In this document: positions 12,237 through 25,200 of the stretch, piece by piece
Layout: each line of letters starts with the position of its first letter
Position numbering within the stretch: the stretch's first letter is position 1
Source: Epinephelus fuscoguttatus
Taxonomy: Eukaryota; Chordata; Actinopteri; Perciformes; Serranidae
Assembly: GCF_011397635.1 (NCBI RefSeq)
Contig: NC_064759.1
Span: 22,902,428-22,966,427 of the forward strand
Direction of reading: 5' to 3'
DNA: 64,000 nucleotides
Program-made: the position numbers and the translations under genes
The notes under the pieces: model-generated
The model's database searches: none
The model's input: only the letters and a program-made list of their open reading frames with translations
Told to the model about the DNA's origin: nothing

Positions 12237-15200
12237 TGTTTGTGTTTGTGCTTGTGCAGGCCCACGAGCGTCTTGAGGAAGTTAAGTTAAAAGCTGTGCG
12301 GGATGATAATGTTCAGCTGGTCACAGAGATCCTGGATTCTCTCAACAATCTGCCACAAAAAGACGATGCTGCTGCTGAGCTGGCCAAAATCCTCCAGGAG
12401 CCGCACTTTAAGGTATCTTAGACCTCATTCCTCCTCTGCACAATTCTTGCTGGGTGTAATGGGAGTAAATGGACCAGTGATTTGTAGTGTGGATGGTCGT
12501 GCTTGTGTTCTATTTGAGTGGGAATGGATGTCAGAGCTTGTTACATGAACCATCAGCTAATATTCTCTGAAGTGGTGGCAGTTTTGCTTCCGTGTCGCCC
12601 TTTATATTCTCAACCACTTACAAGCTGCAGCATGAGAGGGTGTGGGTGTATTTCCTTGGGCCAATAGCAGGCTTAGTTATGTGGGTAAAGTCAGGGGGAG
12701 AAGACTGTGTCACCCACTGTTTCAGTAAATCTTCACATTTGCTGATGCAGGCTGTAGCCTCTGACAAGTGCTTACTCTATGTTGTGGCTGCTAGGGTAAG
12801 AACAAGTCTGATTTATCTTTTTTTGTCTCTATATATCCATTAGTCATTTGTTGATGCAGTCATAAAAGCGTCTTATGAGAAAGTAATAAGCACATTTAAG
12901 TGATTTATGTCTTCACTCTTTAATGGCAAAATATTGAATGCATGTTGTACTGGCAGTCACTGTTAGTTTTTAGTATTTTGGTGGATGAACCACATAGTAG
13001 TGGCGATTGTTTTCTAAGTGAGAAAAAGATGCAGATTCTACGCTGATTTCAAACCACAGTTGATCTTATTTCTCTTTGTACTTCTCTTTTCTTCCTTTCT
13101 CTGCCTCAGTCTTTGATAGAGGCTCATGACAAAGTGGCTTCAAAGTGCTATGAAATGCCTCACGCTACGGTGAACAGCAATGCCTTGTTGACGAGTTCAC
13201 TCATGCCAGCTGATGCGGTCAGGATGATCGGCATTCAGAAGAAAGCCGGGGAACCACTGGTAAGTTAGCCAGGGATTTATATCAACCACAGCTCTGCAGA
13301 GGAAACACGTGTTAAGTGTTTTACACGTTTCCTCTTTTACTGACCATCTGTTCGAACAGAGTGACTCAGTTTTACATAGTAACTTGACTCAAGTTGCTTC
13401 TTTTACAGCAACCCGACTGACCAACCCATGAAATAGGCCTCCTGTGTGATTTATGTCGTGCTGATGTGCGATACTAAATGACTCTTACACTCTTTCAGGG
13501 GGTGACGTTTCGTGTGGAGCGGGGAGAGATGGTGATCGCACGGATCTTGCACGGCAGCTCGATTGACAGGCAGGGCATGCTGCACACGGGGGATATAATC
13601 CGTGAGGTGAACGGTCATGAGGTCGGTAGGGACCCCCATGAACTCCAGGAGCTGTTGGGGCAATGCAGTGGGAGCATCACACTCAAGGTCCTGCCCAGCT
13701 ACAGAGACACACCGGCACCTCCACAGGTGAGGAGAAAGGAGGCAGCATTGTATGTTTTCTTGTCTGGTGTTTCACATGCAGGAGACAGAATAATCTGTAC
13801 TAATCTGGGGGTGATCTCAGAATGCCAGGCTTCTGAAAAGTGAGCCCAGAGAGGGTCTATTAATAACACTCCTCACACTATCTGGGACACACACCACTAT
13901 TCACAGGAGCACCCCCTCTCCGTTTTACAGTAACAGGCACACACAGCAGCTGACACTGAGGAGCAGTATGTAGGGTTATGTCAGACACTGACCTTTGTGC
14001 CGGGGAGGATCGAATGCTCTATTTCTACGGTTTGGTTATGTGTTTGTTGGGTCTCACTCATGCTAAGAATTTCGACTTGTGAATTGCAACTTAACTTTTA
14101 AGAGAGCTTAAAATGCTGATTTAAGGTGATGACTGTATGGGGCAAAGGGAAATGGACATATACACTATTGTTGTATGACATTATTTTGATATTTCAAGAA
14201 TACAACTCACATTTGTTCCACAACTATGGCATTAGTGATAAATTATGTACCAAGATAAACAGCTTGTTTTATTCACATTATCCAACTAAATGTGACCTTC
14301 AGTTTTAACAGGGATTTGAGGTGTTGCTCAGTGCTCTCTGTATGATTTAGTTGTCTAATATCTTGTTCACACCCCAAATTGCAGATCTATCTGAAGCCAC
14401 ACTTCAACTATAATCCAGCCACAGACAACTTGATCCCCTGTAAAGAGGCAGGCCTGGCCTTTTTCAAGGGAGAAATCCTTCATGTGGTCAACAAGGAGGA
14501 CCCCAACTGGTGGCAGGTGAATAGACACATTGTTTGTAGCGGTGGTGATGAAAGACAGTGCTGCTTTGACCAGAGCTGTGCAGCTACAGTGGAAACCCCT
14601 CACAGGGATCTAAAAGCTGGGGACAGAAACATTTGTATACAGTTTCTGTTTAAATAATTGCTTATAGTAGTCAAGCAGTCTGCTTACAGTGTTCATCTTT
14701 GGTCTTTTCATACATAACATATAAGGAAAAAAAACCAAAACAAACTATGATTATTCTATATATGATAATTATACTTAACTGTTGTGATGCTTTGCTTTGC
14801 TGCAACGTATCTTTTAAAAAGTCTTTTTATATATTTTTATGACTTTAAATACCAATAAAAACAACTTTATCCAAAAAAAAGATGCTAGTAATGAGGACAG
14901 AAAATGAGTGTGCATGGGCACAGCACCTGTGGTTGAAATCGCCCTTGTTAAGTAGATTGTTATTGCCTGTTCATGCACTGACTGTAGTGTTTGAAACAGA
15001 CAGTAAAGTTATGTAATTGCAAAGCTGTCCATTTAATCACTTAATATTTATGTAAAAAGATGTGCAAATGTCAAGTAAATGTAATCTGCTTGAGAATTAA
15101 ACAAAACAACAAAAATTTGATGATAAGCATCATCCACTTACCATAAGTGATTCCCACTGTAATCAGCAGTAGGGTGGAACGGGCAAGCTGCGGGAGGCGG

Positions 15201-16885
15201 CTATAGATGAGAATGAACATGTTTGTAACAGATATCTAGGCATAGTATTCTTTTACTAGGTGAAATATTTAATGCAGTGATCTCTGAACTACTCTGATGT
15301 CCTCGTAGGCACGCAAAGTTGTTGGTGGAGCCACTGGACTGATCCCCAGTCAGTTCTTGGAGGAGAAGAGGAAAGCTTTTGTGAGAAGAGACTGGGATAA
15401 TTCTGGTTCAGGTCAGTTCAAATCATGCTCACACAAGCCAACGAGTTATCATGATAGTCAGGAAGCTCTTTAGCACCACCATGTGGTGATCTGACACTTT
15501 CTTTTATTTGTATCAGGGATGCTCTGTGGAACTGGGAAGAAAAAGAAGAAAAAAATGATGTACCTTACTTCAAAGAACGCAGGTGTGTTATCGCCACTGG
15601 ATCTAACTTTTATACAATTTTTCGTAAGTCTGCAGTGTTAAATTGGAAGTGCATAAATGATAGTACAGAACTCATCCAGCCTCTGCATTGCCTTGAACAG
15701 AGTTTGACCGTTACGAGCTGCAGATCTATGAAGAAGTAGCCAAGATGCCACCCTTTCAGAGGAAAACACTGGTCCTGATTGGAGCCCAGGGAGTTGGGAG
15801 GCGGAGCCTGAAGAACAGACTTATTGTCATGAACCCTCTCCGATATGGAACCACTGTACCCTGTGAGTGTTTGAGACAGACAGCTGAGGTAGATGCATTG
15901 TCTACAACTATATTTCCTGCCCGGATACATGTAACACCTTTACTGACCTTTTTATCTCCAGTCACGTCACGCCCTCCGAGGGAAGAGGAGAGAGATGGTC
16001 AGAACTATTGCTTTGTGACGCGGGAAGAGATGGAGAAGGACATCAGAGAGAGCCGTTACCTGGAGCACGGCGAGTACGACGCCAACCTTTATGGCACCAA
16101 AATTGACTCGATCCATGAAGTGGTGACTGCAGGCCGTACCTGCATCCTGGATGTCAATCCCCAGGTGAGTCAAAGGCACATGCTCTTAATGCTTAGATCT
16201 TTTCTTCCCATAAAGCTTTGGTTGTGACATTATATTTTCTGCTCAGGCCCTGAAAGTGTTGAAGACTGCTGAGTTCATGCCATTTGTGGTGTTTATTGCT
16301 GCTCCTGAATTGGACACACTAAGAGCTATGCACAAAGCTGTGGTAGATGCTGGACTTACTACCAAACTACTCACGGTAAGTGTTGAGAGGATGTAAAGGG
16401 ATAGTTTGGATTTTTTGAAGTGGGGTTGTATAAGGTACTTATCCACAGTCAGTGTGTTAGCTACAGTAGATGGTGGTCAGCCTGCCCCCAATTTGGAGAA
16501 GCAGGAAGGAGTAGTGGCGCAATGTACTACTGTGGAGGGGGCCAGCAGCAAAACATATTATCCATCTACGCTCTTTTTAAAGCCATCAGACTCCAAACAA
16601 ATCAGAACTCTCCCTCTAAGGGTCTTAAAGTCTTATAAATGATGGACCTTTCAGTGGTCATTACTCATAACTCATCATCCTAATGGGTCGAACCTCTTCC
16701 TCTAACAGGAGAACGATTTGAAGAAGACTGTGGATGAGAGTGCCAGGATCCGCCGGGCATACAGCCACTACTTTGACCTGACTATTGTCAATGACAATCT
16801 GGACAAGGCCTTTGACAAGCTGCAGGAGGTGGTAGAGCGACTATTCATAGAGCCACAGTGGGTTCCAGTCAGCTGGGTCTACTGA
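8918..16885 (+). CDS. pals2: Protein PALS2 / MAGUK p55 family member 6
   Basis: This is a membrane-associated guanylate-kinase scaffold that joins cell-polarity and adhesion proteins at the cell cortex. Coding exons: 8918-8948, 9826-9944, 12260-12412, 13110-13259, 13499-13726, 14385-14516, 15309-15411, 15517-15582, 15701-15862, 15962-16164, 16247-16375, 16709-16885; total 550 aa, close to the family length of about 540-550. Domains in order: two L27 (about 12-120), PDZ (about 137-220, with LGVTFRVE), SH3 (about 229-296, ending near GLIPSQFLEEKRKAF), basic HOOK stretch (KKKKKKMMYLT, about 314-324) and guanylate-kinase-like domain (about 345-540), ending VPVSWVY. The GUK loop reads GAQGVGRRSL, without the Walker lysine, as in other MAGUKs, so it is a binding module and not an enzyme. 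It is closer to MPP6 than MPP2 (FVRRDWDNSG, ILDVNPQALKVL, IDRQG, HEVG). The upstream ATG adds 11 residues before MQQVLDNL; initiation at Met12 is possible. Confidence 0.93.
9799..9811. repeat. Short (GT)n next to pals2 exon 2 acceptor
   Basis: A GT repeat runs directly into the T-rich tract and CAG acceptor of the exon starting at 9826. Confidence 0.7.
10846..11360. repeat. Dispersed repeat, interrupted by a SINE piece
   Basis: This segment shares long stretches with 33128-33470 and 33901-34320, for example AGAAAGACGCAAA, ATGACCAGAGAAAACAGA, CAGGAAACAATATGGTG, CACTGCTTGGTTTTA and CATTGTTATGATACA. A SINE-like insert (11161 to about 11285) breaks it after GCTTGGTTTTAG. It is non-coding and of unknown family. 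Confidence 0.65.
11161..11285 (+). mobile_element. Truncated tRNA-like SINE
   Basis: It shows the same head as the element at 1013-1326, now on the plus strand: GGTGGCATGGTGGAGCAGTGGTTAGCATTGTCGCCTCACAG. It then has a partly duplicated B-box region (GGTTTGAACTC, GGTTTGAACCCC) and stops in the body at TGCGGAGTGTG. It lies in a pals2 intron. Confidence 0.65.
12190..12256. repeat. (GT)n microsatellite abutting a pals2 splice acceptor
   Basis: About 21 GT units are followed by TTTGTG variants that run up to the CAG acceptor at 12259. The repeat stands where a normal polypyrimidine tract would be. Confidence 0.95.
16396..16600. repeat. MITE arm in last pals2 intron
   Basis: It begins GGGATAGTTTGGATTTTTTG and continues with GGTACTTATCCACAGTCAGTG and a GTACTACTGTGGAGGGGGCC segment. 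This is a familiar fish MITE-type opening (GGGATAGTTT...). No matching opposite arm is clear within the intron. Confidence 0.45.
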
Positions 16886-17750
16886 TGTCTTTACCCCCTA
16901 CTGGACAGACATGGCTGTCCAAGCTGCTAGGCTTGGGATGAAAGGGGACACCTGAAGGGACGAATGATTCGACACTGTACTGCACACACGGACAAAGTGT
17001 TGGACATTAGACCTGTGTGGATATGGGTCACGCACAAAGCTGCATCAGTCACCTTGATCTGAATTGCCAGATTCCTTTCTAGCACACTATGCAACTCACA
17101 ACACACAGGAAGTGTACTTATTTATTGGCAAAATATTTTTTAAAGAGTCCTTTCTATTCACGTGGATTGGAAGAAGATACTGGCCCCCGTGTCAGGATGT
17201 TTTAAAAGCAAATGCGGTTTTTGTCATTTACCTGTCTTACATACAGCTATGAAACTGTATTTATTCTGCAATAATGAGGAGTGCTTGCTCATTGAAAAGA
17301 ACGATACCTCAGTGTTAAGTTTACAGTGCATATGCCTGCAGAATTTCATCTCATGTTGTCACTACAAACTTGTCATACATGTAGAATAGTGTCATATTTT
17401 TAAGACCTTTCTCCTTGAGGCTTCACTTAAGCTCTGCTGTCTTTGCAGTCTGAACTCATACCTGCAAAACGTCATGCCAGTCACTGTTCGATGTTGTACA
17501 GAAGGAAAAGTATTTCTGTAGTGTTTACCCATTATTTCTCTTTCACTCAAGCACAACAGATTACATTAATTATGTTGATTGTTTGTCAGACACTTGGATC
17601 ACGTGAGTATTTCAGACTGTTAGACCAGTCGATAAGGTGCTGTCTTTGTGTTTGTTTGAAAGAAAACTTTCCACAGGACTCTTGAACAGGGTACTGCATC
17701 TCAGAGAACCATCCCTTTTGATGTGATATTACTAAAACTTAACCGTTTTA

Positions 17751-17756
17751 AATAAA
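17751..17756 (+). promoter_or_regulatory. pals2: Poly(A) signal of pals2
   Basis: AATAAA lies about 865 bp after the pals2 stop codon in AT-rich sequence; a second AATAAA follows near 17818. The 3' UTR would therefore be about 0.9 kb. Confidence 0.55.
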
Positions 17757-17829
17757 GTTCATATTTACTTATAAAAAGGTATATTTTACAAGAATTCAGA
17801 AAAGTTGTATTTTCAGAAATAAATAACTG

Positions 17830-19290
17830 GTGTTTTCTAATGATCCGCTTTGGTTTTATGTTGCGTTGAGTGTGTGTTCACAAACTGGTGGAGATTTGTT
17901 TTTGTTTTTTTTGTGATGTTTTTATAGAGAAACAGACAAAAAGGACACAAACGGTAAAGAATTTAAACAATTTACAATATTGTTAAAATCTGAAATAATA
18001 CTTAACAATTAGTGGCACAGTGAAACTCAGAGAAAAGTTATAAAAGAGAAACGAACAACAGCCAAAAAGAATGTTGCAGCCGATGGGCCAAATCTGGCTC
18101 TTGTCAGGGTATCAAGTGGCCCTCGGACCATTTTCTAATTTAGAATAAAATGTAAATTGATCTAGACTGGGATTTTTTTGTACTTATAATGTAAATAAGG
18201 TGCCAGAGTGCATATAGAAAACATTAAAACGGAGGTTGTTTAGTGCCAGAGGACTAATTATTTCAATATTAATTATTAATGTTTCTTTATTAACTGGCCT
18301 CCTGGCAATTTGCAAAAGTGCAAGTTGAGTATACCTGCCTTACAGATTCAGAGTTCTGGTGATCCTTTAGGGCTGAGAAGTGAAATTAAAGCCTTCATAA
18401 AATAATATGTAGTGTCATTTTAAAAGGTGAGGTTATAATTGGTGGTTTAATGGTTTTCATGACATTGACAAATAATACACTTACATAAAAATCCTACTGT
18501 AGATAAAACTGTAATTACATGAGAACTTAATAAAGAGATGCTTCCTTAAAATACTATCACCCAAAATAACACAGTTAAGAACCATGGGCCTGCGATTTAA
18601 AACTCTTCATTCATTTTCATTCAGACTAAAATTTGAATATCATATTCAAATTGGTGTTGATATTGATGCTGCTACCACCAGTAAGTGCCATGATAAAAAT
18701 GTAAATTCTAGTCAAAGTTTTATATCAAAGATTGTGCACATCAATCAGAATTTAGTTGTGGCCCATAGAATATCGTATTTCAGGGCTGCAGCTGATTGTT
18801 ATTTTTTATTACACCATGGCCACTTGAAAATTTTGGGGTTTGATTAGCTTATCTTAGCTGAAATGCACAATGTGTAGGGGACTATCCCTTACTTGACAAT
18901 AAACAATAATGACTAAGTGGATCATTTTAGGATAGTAATGAATTGTTTTTTGATCGTTCTTTTTCCTTGATAAAATCTGAAAAAGGTAAAAAAAAAAAAA
19001 AAAAAAAAAGGCCCCTCACACTTTGCAAGAACCTGAGGTGATGTCATACAGTCCAAAATCTATGACCAATTGATTGTCAGATTTTTTTAAGATTGACTTA
19101 AAGCATTGAGTGACTGTTTTATCACAGTTATATTTATACAACAGCACCCTGCAGTAAAATGTCTGTTTTAGAGGACATTCTACTGCACCATAAAGAGAAA
19201 ATAACGATAAATAAAACGATCTATGTGATCCCCTTTACCCCATTCAAGTGGAGTTTATCAAGTTTCTGGTGGATATAAAGGTGTCTCCGG
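17830..19290. other. Gap between convergent pals2 and gsdme 3' ends
   Basis: No exon is seen. It holds a poly(A) tract of about 22 A at 18988-19009 and, on the minus strand, possible gsdme poly(A) signals (for example TTTATT read on plus at 18805-18810). The 3' UTRs of both genes must end in this interval. Confidence 0.5.
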
Positions 19291-19291
19291 T

Positions 19292-22200
19292 TCAATCACT
19301 GTGGGCCAATGAGGCGAGGCCTCTGACAGCAATACACAGGACCAGAGCGAGGTTTCCTGGCACGTGGTTTATGTATGTCTTTACAGTGTCCCCATCTCTC
19401 GTCAGAGACACATTAGAGGAAGCAAACAGATGTTCAGTCTTTTCATAGACGTCTTCTGTCAGTGCAGCGAGGCCTGCGCTGCCCCGAGGTAACTCCCCCT
19501 TGCCCGTTACGCACTGCACCTGGATCAGGTAAAAGGAAGCTAAATCACTGCGATGCATCATTCATTAAAAAAACAACCCTCACATAATATGTTGTTAAGC
19601 TAATATTCTTTGTAAAATCTCTACTAACCAGTAGCTCAAGAGCTGGTAACACTGTGAGGCAGCAGCACATTCCCAAGACAGCAAGACAATCATTTTTCAT
19701 CTCTGAAAGCAAAGACCCAGAAACAGGATGAAAAAAGAGCTGGAGGAAATGAGGTTTAGAGGACACTCTGCAGGACATTCTTCCTGAACTTGAGATGAAG
19801 ACCTTGAGCAACATTTAATTAAAGTACAGCTCTCTCACCATCCATGGCACTGATGATGAGGTGAAGAGCTGTGAGGAGAGGTTTGGACTTCTCTTGACCA
19901 GACTCCTCCAAAAGGTCCAGAATTGCTTGGATGTTCTGTTTTTGGGAGTCTGTTGCTGTGACATCACTCAGGGAAGGTATCTTATCCAGGCGCATCTGGT
20001 CCAGCTGAGACAGAGGAAGATAATGTAACAGAGGTTCCTTAAGATAACCCCAAATTACTGGGGCATAATCACAATGCACTTTAGACAGTATCAAAATAAT
20101 GTATTGACTCTAACTATTTTATGCTCTTATAATGTGCATAAAACTTGGCATTGATCGAAACCTCTAAATTATTTAATGAGAATACACTGATGTTGAACTC
20201 AGGGTGGAAGGGAGGGATAATCACTGCTTGTTCAGGTTGCGGCTAGACCAGATACTACTTCTGTCAAACTCTATCTACAAAGCCATGACATAGTATGTTA
20301 CAAAAACAGTCATAAAAATGTTATAAAGAATGTCCTAACACAGAGGTAAAAAAAAATTCAGAAAAGTCATAGTATAGTGTGCAGTAAGATGTTACAAAAA
20401 CCATCATTGTATAGTATGTCATAAAAAGACATTCATTAAAAAGTCATAGTATAGATTGTCATACAACATCATTGTATAGTATGTCAAAAAAAGGTCATAG
20501 TATAGTATGTCAAAAAAGTCATAGTATTGTATGTCATAAAAAGTCATAGTAAAGTATGTCAAAAAAAGTCATAGTATAGTATGTCGAAAAATCATTGTAT
20601 ATTGTCAAAAAAGTCATAGTATAGTATGTCAAAAAAAGTCATAGTATTGTATGTCATAAAAAAGTCATAGTAAAGTATGTCAAAAAAGTCATAGTATAGT
20701 ATGTCATAAAAAGTCACAGTATAGTATGTCAAAAAGTCATTGTATAGTGTCAAAAAAGTCATAGTATAGTATGTCAAAAAAAGTCAGTATAGTATGTAAA
20801 AAAAAAAGTCATAGTATTGTATGTCATAAAGTCATAGTATAGTATGTCATAAAGTCACAGTATAGTATGTCAAAAAGTCATTGTATAGTGTCAAAAAAGT
20901 CATAGTATAGTATGTCAAAAAAGTCATAGTAAAGTATGTCATAAAAAAGTCATAGTATAGTATGTCAAAAAAATTATAGTATAGTATGTCAAAAAAGTCA
21001 TAGTATTGTATGTCATAAAGTCATAGTATAGTGTGTCAAAAAAAAAGTCATAGTATAGTATGTCAAAAAAGTCATAGTATAGTATGTCAAAAAATCATAG
21101 CAAAGTATGTCATAAAAAAGTCATAGTATTGTATGTCAAAAAAAATCATAGTATATGTCATAAAAAGTCATAGTATAGTATGTCAAAAAAAGTCATAGTG
21201 TTGTATGTCAAAAAAGTCATAGTATTGTATGTCATAAAGTCATAGTATAGTGTGTCAAAAAAAAAGTCATAGTATAGTATGTCAAAAAAGTCATAGTATA
21301 GTATGTCAAAAAATCATAGCAAAGTATGTCATAAAAAAGTCATAGTATTGTATGTCAAAAAAAATCATAGTATAATATGTCATAAAAAGTCATAGTATAG
21401 TATGTCAAAAAAAAGTCATAGTGTTGTATGTCAAAAAAGTCATAGTATTGTATGTCATAAAGTCATAGTATAGTGTGTCAAAAAAAAAAGTCATAGTATA
21501 GTGTGTCAAAAAAAAGTCATAGTATGTCAAAAAAGTCATAGTATAGTATGTCAAAAAAATCATAGTATAATGTGTCAAAAAAAGACATAGTATAGTATGT
21601 CAAAAAAGTCATAGTATAGTATGTCATAAAAAAGTCATAGTATAGTATGTCAAAAAGGGCACAGTATAGTATGTCAAAAAAAAGTCATAGAATAGTATGT
21701 CAAAAAAAGTCATAGTATAGTATGTCAAAAAAGTCATGGTATAGTATGTCAAAAAAAGTCATAGTATAGTATGTAAAAAAAGTCATAGTATAGTATGTCA
21801 TAAAAAAGTCATAGTATAGCATGTCAAAAAAAAGTCATAGTACAGTATGTCAAAAAAGTCATAGTATAGTATGTCAAAAAAGTCATGGTATAGTATGTCA
21901 AAAAAAGTCATAGTATAGTATGTAAAAAAAGTCATAGTATAGTATGTCATAAAAAAGTCATAGTATAGCATGTCAAAAAAAAGTCATAGTACAGTATGTC
22001 AAAAAAGTCATAGTATAGTATGTCATAAAAAAGTCATAGTATAGTATGTAAAAAAAAGTCATAGTATAGTATGTAAAAAAAGTCATAGTATAGTATGTAA
22101 AAGAAGTCATAGTATAGTATGTAAAAAAAGTCATAGTATAGTATGTGAAAGAAGTCATAGTATAGTATGTAAAAAAAGTCATAGTATAGTATGTAAAAAA

Positions 22201-25200
22201 AGTCATAGTATAGTATGTAAAAAAAGTCATAGTATAGTATGTCATAAAAAAGTCATAGTATAGTATGTCAAAAAAAGTTACAGTACAGTATGTCAAAAAA
22301 TCATAGGGTAAAGGGAAGGGAAAAGTACAGTATGTTGTTCAAAAAAAGACAAAAAAAAAATCATAGTATAGTGTGTCAAAAATAAGTCATAGTATAGTAT
22401 GCCATGAAAAAAGTCATAAAAAAGTCATAGTATGTTATGCTATTAAAAAGTTATTGCATATGCACTTCTCCTGTGCGGAATGCAAGCCTGGAATGCAAGC
22501 CTATGCCAGCTCCCCAAAATGGCACTCAATCATCAACAGTTTGAGACCCCTGATCTATGATTTTTGTTTCAAAATACTTCACAATGGTCAGTTTAGCTGT
22601 CGAGTTTCTAACAGTGTTAAACAGGTGTTTTCAATCCTTCCACATTATAACAGTGTCTCTGTGTTGACATGACCTCTCTTTCCCCACTCACCACATGCTG
22701 AAGTGAAGTGACGGCCCCTCTGTCCTTCATCACATTTGTGATTTGCTGGAGCAGAGAGGACCTTGTGGTGGCAGGGAGAGCTGAAAGCAGCTGGAAATGA
22801 TCACTCAATTGCTCCAGCTCTGAATAAAATACAAAATGTACACACTTTATCATCAAACTGTGAGCATGCAGCATGTCACTGAAAAAAAAGACTCAATCAG
22901 GCACAGTACGGACTAACCACATGGATCCCTGGTTTAAACAGACTTTATAATGTAGGCCAAAGCACACAATAACAAACAGTTATCTCATCTTATGATAAGC
23001 ACTGTGATTTCCAATCTCTAGAGGCACTTTATTACTTGAAAACAACATGCATTTCTGAACATGACATCAGCTGCAACCACCATCCACAGTCACATGTTTT
23101 ATAGCTGCAGAGCAGATAACAGTAACTTACCTTGTCGAAGTTGGTCATTTTCAGAGGCGGGGGCTCCGACGACACCAAAGAGTCCTTCCTTTGGGCCATC
23201 TACCTCAAAACCTCCATCAGTGTCTGACAACAGACACAGCTCTGTGAAAAACACAACATGTTACATTTCAAATAACTCAATGTGAAATGTAACTGCAGTG
23301 AGAATTCAATCGGTGTACTGTGAATGATTTCTCACCGTAGCGTCCATCTTGTTTGATCTCTAGCTCTAAAAGGGCATAGGCAATGGTAGTATGGACAGGA
23401 ATCTCCATGGTGATGTTACTGTCTTTACTCAAGCTCCCATTCTCCTTCAATGCAACCTGCACATTTCACACAACACCGCAGTCACATGAGACCAAACACA
23501 CAAACTCCAACAAACTCAGTCTGTTTCAAAGGGAATATCCACATTAACATTATTTATTACTGCTGAATATCAGTTGTTGGTGATGGATCAGACATTTGCA
23601 GTCCATGTTGCCGGTGTGTCTGATTCAAACGGATGTAAAAATGAAGATGAAGCTACAATGGAATTTAATATCAGAAACCTTTTCATCTATCTAGGACATG
23701 GACAGTGAATGCTTTGATGTCTCCCTGAATCAGACTTCCTCTGTGTTTTATTCAATAACAAAGAGAGGAACCAAATTATCAAAGAGGAAGATAAATAATA
23801 TTTTCCACCAAGAGCTGGCAAAATAGATGGCACAAATGTCTTTTTTCATTTCTTCTTAACAAGAAAAAATAGAGAACTGAGACTCATTCAGGGAAACTAG
23901 AAGGAAATACCAAAACATATTGAGAGAAGGCCGGCACAACAAGAAGTATTCATAGGGTTATATGTAGTTTATTTACAGGGTTGCCTAAAATTTTCATGGA
24001 CAAAACTTCAAAACTTTTTTCTATGACTTTTTAATGACCCATAATAAAATTTCCATGACTATTTACAATGTAGAAAATGAACTTTGCAAATGATTTTGTG
24101 GCATTCCTGGTTGTCTAGTGGTGTAGGAAATACAGCAGATCTAATTTATGATAAAAATCTTATCAAGAACTCAGTGCACAGTTCAGTCTAAAAGATAAAT
24201 CTGATTTCTGGAGATATTTTCAGATAAGGAGTAGTTTGGGGAACGCAGATCAGCAGTTGCCTGAGGAACATTATATGATACAGATGTATTTTAAAGTCTG
24301 CTAACACAATATATGGCAACTGCGAGAACCTCAAATTTACCTGGAAAAGGGATTTAAATGTAAACACTAATAAGGATTCTTGGGCAAAGAAAATCTCCGG
24401 TGCAGACTGGTTTACAAGAGAAGCTCAGGGAAAATTTACACATTATAAGATACTTAATCAATATTGTTTAATACTTGTCCATCTTCATAAAATGGGTTTA
24501 CTAGAAAATAATCTATGCTGGAAATGTAAAAGGCAGGAAGGCACCTTTATCCATGCAATGTGGGCCTGTCCTCTAGTTCTACCTTTCTGGAGAGAGGTAA
24601 TCAAACCAGTACAGGAGTGGCTGGGTGTGCCTGTTCCTGAATCAGTTCAACTTTGCCTCTTGGGGGACAGGACGTATTTACCCAAGATCTCCATATAGCC
24701 ATAGCATAACAGGTATGGAAACTATGGGAGTTATGACCCTACATGTGAAATGACACTTTTAAATTCCATTCAAACATTATTCCAGCCAGCTGCCACACAG
24801 AAAGCGAGAGACGGAACGTGGGGAGGAAATGATGTAACGCTTACCGTTACAAAATGTAATGATATTTCCAAAACTCTTTTCTGGATTTTACTAATTCCAT
24901 GACTTTCCTAAGCCTGGGAAATGAGACTGAAACACCATGTCTTTTCCAGGTTTTAAATGACTGTGGAAACTCTGTATATAACAGTGAAAGCGTGATGATT
25001 TTCAGTTGTAATGAACCTTTACACTACATTAAATTTCAAACAGTAATCTACCATAAGAATGAGATTCTCAGTGCTGATACTGTACCTTTGGGCTCTTGGG
25101 CCCGCAGAGGCTCAGTCCTCCTCCACACTCTCCTCCCTTCTGCACCTCCTCGATGACCGAACAGGGCTGAGCAGTCACAATACGCTCCTTCACGATACCA

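Noticed and set aside
8918-16885. MPP2 as identity of the MAGUK gene
   Set aside because: The domain layout is the same, but residues such as FVRRDWDNSG, IDRQG, HEVG and the GUK domain are closer to MPP6/PALS2, and the neighbours agree with that.
21973-22296. Open frame of 107 codons rich in Thr-Tyr-Tyr-Met
   Set aside because: It is only the translation of the tandem repeat on the minus strand.
20290-22440. CRISPR-like repeat array
   Set aside because: The units are contiguous and similar over their whole length, with no unique spacers, and the context is a vertebrate intron. It is a minisatellite.
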